This document shows positions 1 through 5,691 of a stretch of 7,657 bases of DNA, in pieces. Within the stretch, counting starts at the first letter, position 1, and each line of letters starts with the position of its first letter. Source of the stretch: Hydromicrobium sp964517765 (GTDB lineage: Bacteria > Actinomycetota > Humimicrobiia > Humimicrobiales > Humimicrobiaceae); contig CAZFEN010000035.1 of the NCBI GenBank assembly GCA_964517765.1, positions 1 through 7,657 on the forward strand, written 5' to 3'. The notes beneath the pieces are model-generated. The model worked only from the letters and a program-made list of their open reading frames with translations, made no database searches and had not been told where the DNA came from. Position numbers and translations under genes: made by a program.

Positions 1-360
1 TAAGCCGAGTTCTGTAATATCTATGATTTTCATCATAAACATCAGTAGTCATCCATCTGGGGTAAATATTACTACTTACCTCGAGCGGCCTAACCCGGAA
101 GAAGACGGGCCACCTTATACTTCCCTATTTGGCCTTTCTCCGGATGCGGTTTACCAGGCCAGCCTGTCACCAGACTGCCGGTGAGCTCTTACCTCGCCAT
201 TTCACCCTTACCAGAATAAATCCTGGCGGTATATTTTCTGTTGCACTGGCGCTTGGATCGGTCTTGGGACTGATCCCACTGGGCATTACCCAGCATCCTG
301 CCCTGCGGAGCTCGGACTTTCCTCGCAGGTAAAACCTGCGCGACTACTCGGCTAACTCCG
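1..360 (-). ncRNA. rnpB: RNase P RNA, bacterial class A
   Basis: This is the catalytic RNA of RNase P, which removes the 5' leader from precursor tRNAs. Read on the minus strand it carries the family's most conserved blocks. GAGGAAAGTCCGAGCTCC at 307-324 is the CR-I/P4 strand. The block at 180-208 contains GGGTGAAATGGCGAGGTAAG and then GAGCTCACC. ACAGAACTCGGCT at 3-15 is the 3' conserved strand. The 5' AGCCGAGT (about 347-354) pairs with the 3' ACTCGGCT (3-10) to form helix P1, so both ends are nearly complete; the last few 3' nucleotides may lie beyond base 1. The length of about 360 nt is normal for class A. The 5' end is inferred from the promoter at 366-394. The gene lies about 40 bases downstream of rnhA on the same strand. 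No terminator is visible because the 3' flank is outside the window. Confidence 0.96.
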
Positions 361-365
361 GTTAT

Positions 366-394
366 ATATTAGAAGGTATTTTATGGAAAATCAA
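366..394 (-). promoter_or_regulatory. Sigma70-type promoter of rnpB
   Basis: On the minus strand a -35 box TTGATT (389-394) and a -10 box TAATAT (366-371) are separated by exactly 17 bases. The predicted start falls near 359-360, which coincides with the expected 5' end of RNase P RNA. The promoter sits entirely between the rnhA stop and rnpB, so the RNA is probably made independently of the upstream operon, with read-through also possible. Boxes were seen by eye only. Confidence 0.7.
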
Positions 395-402
395 TAAGGA
401 GC

Positions 403-870
403 CTAATCATCTATATTTCCGAAACTTATCTTTGATTCCCCTTCGTAGGTGAGGTCTTTTTTGTCCAGCGCTTTGTTTACGAGCTTATCGGCTTCTTTAT
501 TTTGTTCACGCGGAATAAGCCTGAGGTCCACAAGATCGTATCTTGCAAGTTTCCCTGATACTTTAAGATATACTTTTAAAATATTTTCGTCTTTTATCTT
601 CCATGTTTTTTTTATCTGATTGCAGAGAAGTTTGCTGTCGGAAAAAAGCACTATTTTTTTAGTATTATATTTTTCCGCCAGATCAAGGACTTTATCCAGC
701 GCCAGATACTCTGCCATATTATTAGTATATTTACCGATAAAAGCGCTCATCTCTTCTAGTTTATTATCCCTGTCGTCAAAGATTACGGCACCAACTGCAG
801 ACGGGCCGGGATTTCCTCTTGAACCTCCATCAAAATATATCTTTAGATATTTTATAGTTTCTCCTGTCAT
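403..870 (-). CDS. rnhA: Ribonuclease HI
   Basis: This 155-residue protein belongs to the RNase H family, whose members cleave the RNA strand of RNA:DNA hybrids (R-loops, primers) in the cytoplasm using two metal ions. It opens with a typical first strand, YFDGGSRGNPGP, holding catalytic Asp14. The other acidic residues are in place: Glu54 (NNMAEYLAL), Asp78 (FSDSKLL) and Asp128 (EQNKEADKLVNKAL). It is the short COG0328 form and lacks a long C-terminal extension. Related actinobacterial proteins are fused to a CobC-like phosphatase domain; that domain is absent here. The ATG directly follows the TAA of the zinc-ribbon gene, so translation is probably coupled; a weak purine-rich site (AGAGGGA) lies about 12 bases upstream. 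RNase H activity is well supported, but preference for particular hybrids cannot be read from sequence. Confidence 0.93.
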   Translation of the reverse strand: MTGETIKYLKIYFDGGSRGNPGPSAVGAVIFDDRDNKLEEMSAFIGKYTNNMAEYLALDKVLDLAEKYNTKKIVLFSDSKLLCNQIKKTWKIKDENILKVYLKVSGKLARYDLVDLRLIPREQNKEADKLVNKALDKKDLTYEGESKISFGNIDD

Positions 871-1632
871 TTAAGATTCCAGTTCCCTCTTTATAGCATC
901 GATTTCACTCCTGTAGATAACGGCAATCCTTCCACATAACGGACAGCTGTATATCTCGTCTATGTCCTCGATCTTCTCGGCTGCAATCGTTGGTATCTCC
1001 ATGTTGCATACATTGCAGAAATTATTTTTAAGGACCGAAACGGCAATACCGCCTTTTTTAGTTTTAACTTCATTATATTTTTTCAAATGATCTTTGGGTA
1101 TCCTTAAAATGACATCGTCTTTTCTCTTTCGCAGTCCCTCTACGATATGTTTCAAGACTTCTATCTTTTCATTCATCTCGTTATTTATACGGTTGACATT
1201 CGCCTCTGCTCTATCTTTCCCTACCGCGGCAAGTTTTACTTTATCCGATATTTCTTCCAGCTCGATCATAAGCTCCAGTATTTTATCTTCTATTTCTGAA
1301 TTCTTCTGTCTTAGTATCTTTACCTCTTCCTGGTAATTTTCCAGTTCCTTTGCGCTCATAATCGTCCCGCTGAATAATTTTTTCTCATCATTTTTGATCT
1401 TTTCATTTTGTATCTCTACAGTATCCTCTAATTTTTTGCGTTTGCTTTCAAGATCCGCATATACACCATTTGCCTCATCGAATTTTCCTGTAGCTTCTTT
1501 TAAATCTTCCTGTGCATAGACCTGTTCCTTATTATTTTTTATATTTTCTATCTCCGTGGACCTTGCAGAAATAGCATTCTCTATTAACTGCAGTTCCACA
1601 AGATCCGTTACATTGAATTTAGATTCAGTCAA
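871..1632 (-). CDS. C4-type zinc-ribbon coiled-coil protein (DUF164/COG1579)
   Basis: This is a putative nucleic-acid-binding protein of unknown function. From the chosen start it has 253 residues. A long, highly charged helical region (roughly 10-170), rich in Glu, Lys, Asn and Ile, should form an antiparallel coiled coil. It is followed by a C-terminal zinc ribbon with Cys206-x2-Cys209 (CNVC) and Cys230-x2-Cys233 (CPLC). This architecture is typical of COG1579, which is often encoded beside nif3. I chose a TTG start at 1632 because a strong GGAGG site lies 7 bases before it and the start overlaps the nif3 stop by 8 bases. The ATG at 1659 would add nine residues but has no ribosome binding site and would overlap nif3 by 35 bases. 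The gene abuts rnhA with no gap, so the three genes look like one operon. Family assignment is strong; molecular function is not known. Confidence 0.88.
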   Translation of the reverse strand: MTESKFNVTDLVELQLIENAISARSTEIENIKNNKEQVYAQEDLKEATGKFDEANGVYADLESKRKKLEDTVEIQNEKIKNDEKKLFSGTIMSAKELENYQEEVKILRQKNSEIEDKILELMIELEEISDKVKLAAVGKDRAEANVNRINNEMNEKIEVLKHIVEGLRKRKDDVILRIPKDHLKKYNEVKTKKGGIAVSVLKNNFCNVCNMEIPTIAAEKIEDIDEIYSCPLCGRIAVIYRSEIDAIKRELES

Positions 1633-2755
1633 TCTGATACCTCCAGGATTTATATCCATTCTTGCTTTTTATTATATTTATCTTGATCTTTTCTTTCTTA
1701 AAGAATTTTTCAAGTATGGCTGACATGCCGGCAATAGCCGGAGCCTCGCTGTTGCCATGCCCCGTTGTAATAATTATTTTACCGTTTTCTACGATACGCA
1801 GAGCATTATGATATTTAATTTCACCGACTATTATAAGGTCGCATTCCATATCGACAAAGCGACCTGTGAGAGAATTGGAACTGCCGCTTGATACTGCCAC
1901 CTTTTGGATTTTCTTATCTTCAGCCTTGATATCATTTTTAGACATCCAGGCAAAAGAATCGATTTCCAGTGCCTTTTTTACCATGGGTGAAAGATTCTTA
2001 AAAAGTTGCGGTTTTTTAAGTTCCCCCAGCCTTCCAAAGCCGCTTTCCTTAAATTTATTTTCGATTTTATATATGTCATATGCCATTTCCTCATAAGGAT
2101 GGACCTTTTTGGCCGCATCAACGAGGCTGCCGAGATTCTTTTCTCTTACTATGCATTCTATCCTGACCTCATCTGCGTAACTCATCTTACCGACTCTGCC
2201 GGTATATGGTTTTGCCCCTTCGCCAGGAATAAAGGTCCCTTTTCCTTTTGTATTAAATGTACAGCACGAATAATTTTGCCACTGCCCGCCGCCCTTCCGG
2301 CATATAACCTTTCTTATTTCTTCCTCCACCTCTACTGGTACGAATACAACAAATTTATACCACTGCTCATACCTGTCTTCAATTATTTCTGTATTTACCA
2401 GACCTAATTTACTCGCAATGAGATCATTTAATCCACCTGCCATAGCGTCGTAATTGGTGTGAGCGCAGTAAGCCGCTATACCGTTTTCTATAAGCTTCAG
2501 TATTTGTTTCCCGCCGGTCTTCGAACTTAAGATGGTGTCAAGGGGATCATATATTAAAGGATGATGGGTCAGCACAAGGTCGGATTTGGTCCTTACCGCT
2601 TCATCTGCCACGTCTACGGTTACGTCAAGAGCCACAAGGATTTTTTTTATATCCTTCTCCAGATTCCCGATCTGCAGGCCAACTTTATCCCAGCTAAGAA
2701 CGATATCTTTATTGAAAATCCTGTCAAGACATAAAGTGAGATCCTTTAGAATCAT
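1625..2755 (-). CDS. Nif3-like dinuclear metal-centre protein (YqfO type)
   Basis: This 376-residue protein belongs to the NIF3/YqfO family of hexameric proteins with a two-metal centre. Members are often labelled GTP cyclohydrolase I type 2, but their role is unsettled. The N-terminal opening SWDKVGLQIG (21-30) is characteristic. Metal ligands are present: His64-His65 (LTHHP), Asp103 (CAHTNYDA), and His333 and Glu337 (GHGNSEAPA). Residues about 130-235 form the inserted PII/CutA-like domain found in longer members such as Bacillus YqfO, ending in the signature HPYEEMAYDIY. The length fits the three-part form. It is the first gene of the minus-strand block and overlaps the next gene by 8 bases. 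No strong Shine-Dalgarno precedes the ATG; only a weak TCGGG is present. Family membership is certain; the substrate is not known. Confidence 0.93.
   Translation of the reverse strand: MILKDLTLCLDRIFNKDIVLSWDKVGLQIGNLEKDIKKILVALDVTVDVADEAVRTKSDLVLTHHPLIYDPLDTILSSKTGGKQILKLIENGIAAYCAHTNYDAMAGGLNDLIASKLGLVNTEIIEDRYEQWYKFVVFVPVEVEEEIRKVICRKGGGQWQNYSCCTFNTKGKGTFIPGEGAKPYTGRVGKMSYADEVRIECIVREKNLGSLVDAAKKVHPYEEMAYDIYKIENKFKESGFGRLGELKKPQLFKNLSPMVKKALEIDSFAWMSKNDIKAEDKKIQKVAVSSGSSNSLTGRFVDMECDLIIVGEIKYHNALRIVENGKIIITTGHGNSEAPAIAGMSAILEKFFKKEKIKINIIKSKNGYKSWRYQID
1640..1646 (-). promoter_or_regulatory. Ribosome binding site that selects the TTG start
   Basis: CTGGAGG on the minus strand ends 7 bases before the TTG at 1632. 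It lies inside the last codons of nif3 and is the only good Shine-Dalgarno match near either candidate start of the zinc-ribbon gene. Confidence 0.7.
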
Positions 2756-2785
2756 TTTTACCCGATAAAATTGTATTATTGAAAT

Positions 2786-2801
2786 AAATATTATAATATT
2801 T
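2786..2801. promoter_or_regulatory. Palindromic divergent promoter core between nif3 and the SIS gene
   Basis: The 103-base gap between the divergent starts (2756-2858) is strongly AT-rich and holds a perfect 16-base palindrome, AAATATTATAATATTT. It contains a consensus -10 box TATAAT on the plus strand (2792-2797) and another on the minus strand (2790-2795), overlapping each other. Neither direction has a convincing -35 box at 16-18 bases. Divergent transcription from one symmetric -10 region is therefore plausible but inferred. The palindrome could instead be a regulator site. Confidence 0.4.
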
Positions 2802-2858
2802 GTTCTGAAATAAAAAGTAATTATTATTGCATTTCTGGCATTTTCTATAAGGAGACCA

Positions 2859-3983
2859 ATGGACCTTCTGGATAATGAAAAAAATATTCGCGAAAGTATA
2901 CCGGAAAAAATGATAAAAAGCCTTTACGATTTCCCCAAACAGTTTAAAGCAGCAGAAAATATTATGCTGAAACAAAAATTCTCCTTCAATAAAAAGTTTA
3001 AAAATGCGCTTATTCTGGGTGTTGGAAATTCGACTCAAACTGCATACAGATCAATAGATTCTCTGCAGATAAACAAATCTAACATTCCTATTATCTTAAA
3101 CTCAAAACCAGATATACCCTCCTGGGTGGATAAAGATACGCTTGTCATTGCTGTTTCCCACAGCGGTAACTCTATCGAAGTGTTGAGAGCGGTCGATGAA
3201 GCTCTGGATCTGGGTATTAAAATTTTTGCCATTACTGCTGACGGTAAATTAAAGGAGAAAACAGCCGCTAATAAAAATATAACTATTATCGAATATGATA
3301 TAGATATAATATCCAGAATGGCAGTAGGTTACATTTATGTATTCATTATGGATATATTAAATAAAGCAGGAGCCATTGATATCTGCAGTGATAGAAAAGA
3401 TTGTCTTCTGGGAATAGATTGGGACGAAGTTGAAAGTGTATTATTAGATTTTTCAAAAGAACTTGCTCCTGATGTAAAAACATATAAAAATATAGCAAAA
3501 AGAACTGCCATAAACTTTTTTAATAACATTCCTATTATATATGGAAGCAATCGGTTAACTGAGACGGTATGTTTCAGGTTAACAAGCCAGATATACTTGA
3601 ATAGTAAAAACTTTGCTCATTTTAATACTATGCCTGAGATGGACCATAGTGAAATAGCCGCGTGGGGAATGAGACGTGAACTCAGAAATAAGTTTTTTGT
3701 ACTTTTCATTTCCGATAAAGATTCAAGAACAGCAACTAAAACAAGAATCGAGATCTTAAAAGGTATTCTTATAGAAAAAAAAATTACTTTTGAGGAAATC
3801 ATGCTGGAAGGTCCAAGTGACGCGGTTAAAGTATTTAACGGCATTTTACTAGCCGACTGGATTAGCTTTTATCTTGCAGTATTAAATAAAGTAGATCCCA
3901 CTATGACGAGGCTTCCCGATTTAATGAAAACAAGATTCGAACGGGTAAGTTCTTCTAATAGCGCTACAGATATCCTGGATTAG
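2859..3983 (+). CDS. SIS-domain protein, phosphoglucose/phosphomannose isomerase family
   Basis: This 374-residue protein resembles the bifunctional PGI/PMI family, which interconverts fructose-6-phosphate with glucose- or mannose-6-phosphate. Features in order: a first phosphosugar loop GVGNS (54-58, usually GMGGS), a second loop SHSGNS (100-105, usually SYSGNT), the SRMAVGY segment (152-158) with the expected catalytic Arg153, then IPIIYGS (224-230), PEMDHSEIAAW (259-269, usually PELNHNE) with His263, and a C-terminal DPTMTRLPDLMK (346-357) with Thr350 and Lys357. The usual NENAK/NENSK segment reads YLNSK (246-250), so the predicted catalytic Glu is Leu247. Activity is therefore uncertain, and it may be a divergent isomerase or a sugar-phosphate-binding relative. 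The start has AAGGAG at 2849-2854, 4 bases before ATG. It is the only plus-strand gene, divergent from nif3 and convergent with the tRNA, and looks more AT-rich than its neighbours. Confidence 0.8.
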   Translation: MDLLDNEKNIRESIPEKMIKSLYDFPKQFKAAENIMLKQKFSFNKKFKNALILGVGNSTQTAYRSIDSLQINKSNIPIILNSKPDIPSWVDKDTLVIAVSHSGNSIEVLRAVDEALDLGIKIFAITADGKLKEKTAANKNITIIEYDIDIISRMAVGYIYVFIMDILNKAGAIDICSDRKDCLLGIDWDEVESVLLDFSKELAPDVKTYKNIAKRTAINFFNNIPIIYGSNRLTETVCFRLTSQIYLNSKNFAHFNTMPEMDHSEIAAWGMRRELRNKFFVLFISDKDSRTATKTRIEILKGILIEKKITFEEIMLEGPSDAVKVFNGILLADWISFYLAVLNKVDPTMTRLPDLMKTRFERVSSSNSATDILD

Positions 3984-4087
3984 TAGAAAATTAACTCTTA
4001 AAATCAAATTATCGATAATCAATATCCTTACCGGTTCTTGAGCAGGCATCTTGAAATTGATGAATGATTGAATTTTATATGTCAAAT
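3984..4087. other. Short convergent intergenic region
   Basis: This gap separates the SIS gene stop from the 3' end of the tRNA gene. It is AT-rich and holds a 12-base palindrome ATTATCGATAAT (4008-4019), which has no loop or T-run. I see no convincing terminator for either flanking gene and no coding potential. Confidence 0.5.
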
Positions 4088-4164
4088 TGGTGGGCCCACC
4101 AGGACTTGAACCTGGGACCTCCGCATTATGAGTGCGCTGCTCTAACCAACTGAGCTATGGGCCC
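4088..4164 (-). tRNA. tRNA with CAU anticodon (tRNA-Ile2 or elongator tRNA-Met)
   Basis: Read on the minus strand this folds into a complete cloverleaf of 77 nt including an encoded 3' CCA (4088-4090). The acceptor stem GGGCCCA pairs perfectly with TGGGCCC, followed by discriminator A73. The D-arm is GCTC-AGTTGGTTA-GAGC, the anticodon loop CTCATAA, and the T-arm CCAGG-TTCAAGT-CCTGG. The first anticodon-stem pair (27-43) is G opposite G; the other four pair normally. The CAU anticodon could be elongator Met, or Ile2 whose C34 is changed to lysidine by TilS. The acceptor stem, with C4-G69 and C5-G68, and the general resemblance to tRNA-Ile favour Ile2, but not decisively. Initiator tRNA is unlikely because the 1-72 pair is intact and the anticodon stem lacks the three G-C pairs. 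It has its own promoter upstream. Confidence 0.95.
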
Positions 4165-4198
4165 TTGATGAGGATAACTGTGTGTTAGACAATTGCCT

Positions 4199-4227
4199 AT
4201 ATTAATAGATATCACGGAATAAGTCAA
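4199..4227 (-). promoter_or_regulatory. Sigma70-type promoter of the tRNA gene
   Basis: On the minus strand TTGACT (4222-4227) and TAATAT (4199-4204) are spaced by exactly 17 bases. The predicted start near 4192 leaves a leader of about 28 nt before the mature tRNA 5' end at 4164. It lies downstream of the propeller gene's stop, so the tRNA does not depend on that operon. Confidence 0.75.
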
Positions 4228-4299
4228 TTAACCGGATAACTCCACATAATGGCTTAAATATTCTATCTTTGACATTTTTGCTGTCTTTGATTTGTTGTT

Positions 4300-5676
4300 T
4301 TATTTTACTGCTTCTATCCATCCTATAAGATTAAAAATACCGGGTCCGGACACAACAACCCGGATCTCACCTGACTGATTATCATAAACGACTATTTGCC
4401 GGCTCTGAATATTCTCGAGAGCCTCGTCAAATACATAGCCAATAAAAGCAACGTATCTTCCGTCGGGAGAAAAGATTGGTTTCGAAGCATCTACCTCATG
4501 ATCTATTTCAACCTTTCCTGAACCGTCCATATTCATAATGTAGATATTGCCGGCATTAAAATTGGAGGCAATGGTCCCATACCTGCCTACCCCAACATAG
4601 GTTATCAGTCCACTTGAATCTGGCATATCAAGTATAGAAGGCTGTTGCTCCCTGAGCTCCGCGTCATCGGTAAGTCTGGTCAAGTTACTCCCATTACTGT
4701 CGCATATCCAGATATCTCCATCTTCCTCAAAATCTCCCAGCACATGAAAGACTATTTTATTTTGTTGAGTGAAAAGATTGAAATTATCAAAGCTTGCTTC
4801 CATACCGTCGAATTGGCTTATGTCAAGTATTTCAGAAGCCACTCCGCTTGAAATATCGACTGTCACAAGTTTTTCATTTCTGGTAAAGTAATCCAGGACA
4901 ACTCCTTCTTCCATCTTTGGATTACGGGTATTGAGAATATTGAACAGTTGACCATCATCTGTAGAGAACAGTACCGGATTCAGGAAAACCTCATTCTCAA
5001 GAGAAAATTCTTCCATATTTACATTAATCTCACTGATATCGCCGGTATCTATATTGACAATAGAAATACCGCCATCGCTGAAATTATCTGCATAAGGATT
5101 AATGACAGTCTCATATGCAATATTCTTGCTATCATTTGACCAGACGTGCCTGCCATATATATTAGCCATCATTTCCATTGATTCGGAATCCGTGTAATCA
5201 AATTCTTTAACAGCTTTCATTTCTCCGGTAATGACGTCTATTACGCTTAACGTGCCGTATGCGCCCCTTCCTCCCTCATAAAATCCACAGCTTATTTTAC
5301 TTGAGTCCGGTGATACGCCGTATATTCTGCTTAGATCGTATTTTTCATTCAAATCGGTATAAATTACATTTTCATCGCTTCCGTCTGGTCTTATAGCTAT
5401 AATTTTTGCTACTCTGTGCTCAAAATGCATTGAACTTTCTTCACTGCCGACCTGGAAATATGCTATTTGATAATCCTTTTCTGCCCCGGTGCCTGTGCCA
5501 TTTCTATCACCGGCAGCACCGTCCCCGGATTCATCTTCCACTGTGTCCTCTTCTTCACCGGGCTCGGCGGTATTATTTCCTGCGGCGGTCGAACTGCACT
5601 TACTTAATGCGGATAAGCTCAGAAAAAGAACCAAGACCAGAATTAGAATAATGACATAGATTTTTTTTATATTCAT
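4300..5676 (-). CDS. Membrane-anchored TolB/WD40-like beta-propeller protein
   Basis: This 458-residue exported protein is of unknown function. Residues 1-5 are basic, 6-24 form a hydrophobic segment, and Cys27 follows in LSALSKC. This resembles a lipoprotein signal, but Lys at -1 is unusual for a lipobox, so an uncleaved N-terminal anchor is also possible. Residues 30-66 are a flexible linker rich in Gly, Glu and Asp. From about 68 onward, repeated strands of the PD40/TolB type appear: RPDGSDENVI (96-105), GVSPDSSKISCGF (120-132), VWSNDSKNIAYE (178-189), DIWICDSNGSNLTRLTDD (321-338), NIYIMNMDGSG (377-387) and PIFSPDGRYVAFIG (400-413). These suggest a six- or seven-bladed propeller outside the membrane. 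No catalytic domain is seen, so binding or scaffolding is more likely than enzyme activity. It starts 15 bases after gnd, with a purine-rich AAGAGAAAG site, suggesting co-transcription. No good terminator follows. Confidence 0.75.
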   Translation of the reverse strand: MNIKKIYVIILILVLVLFLSLSALSKCSSTAAGNNTAEPGEEEDTVEDESGDGAAGDRNGTGTGAEKDYQIAYFQVGSEESSMHFEHRVAKIIAIRPDGSDENVIYTDLNEKYDLSRIYGVSPDSSKISCGFYEGGRGAYGTLSVIDVITGEMKAVKEFDYTDSESMEMMANIYGRHVWSNDSKNIAYETVINPYADNFSDGGISIVNIDTGDISEINVNMEEFSLENEVFLNPVLFSTDDGQLFNILNTRNPKMEEGVVLDYFTRNEKLVTVDISSGVASEILDISQFDGMEASFDNFNLFTQQNKIVFHVLGDFEEDGDIWICDSNGSNLTRLTDDAELREQQPSILDMPDSSGLITYVGVGRYGTIASNFNAGNIYIMNMDGSGKVEIDHEVDASKPIFSPDGRYVAFIGYVFDEALENIQSRQIVVYDNQSGEIRVVVSGPGIFNLIGWIEAVK

Positions 5677-5691
5677 AAGACTTTCTCTTTT

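Noticed and set aside
129..332. Open reading frame of 67 codons on the plus strand
   Set aside because: It lies wholly inside the antisense of the RNase P RNA, whose conserved blocks explain the sequence.
2006..2407. Open reading frame of 133 codons on the plus strand
   Set aside because: It is antisense to the inserted domain of nif3, whose protein is clearly recognisable; the plus-strand reading matches no family I know.
2724..3038. Open reading frame of 104 codons on the minus strand overlapping the nif3 start and SIS gene
   Set aside because: It crosses the divergent promoter and the SIS coding sequence, has a low-complexity Phe/Asn/Ile-rich product and no ribosome binding site.
4008..4019. 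Palindrome ATTATCGATAAT as a terminator between the SIS gene and tRNA
   Set aside because: It has no loop, is AT-rich and is not followed by a T-run on either strand.
4269..4292. Possible hairpin after the propeller gene (GACA...TGTC)
   Set aside because: Only four pairs form and no T-run follows in the direction of transcription.
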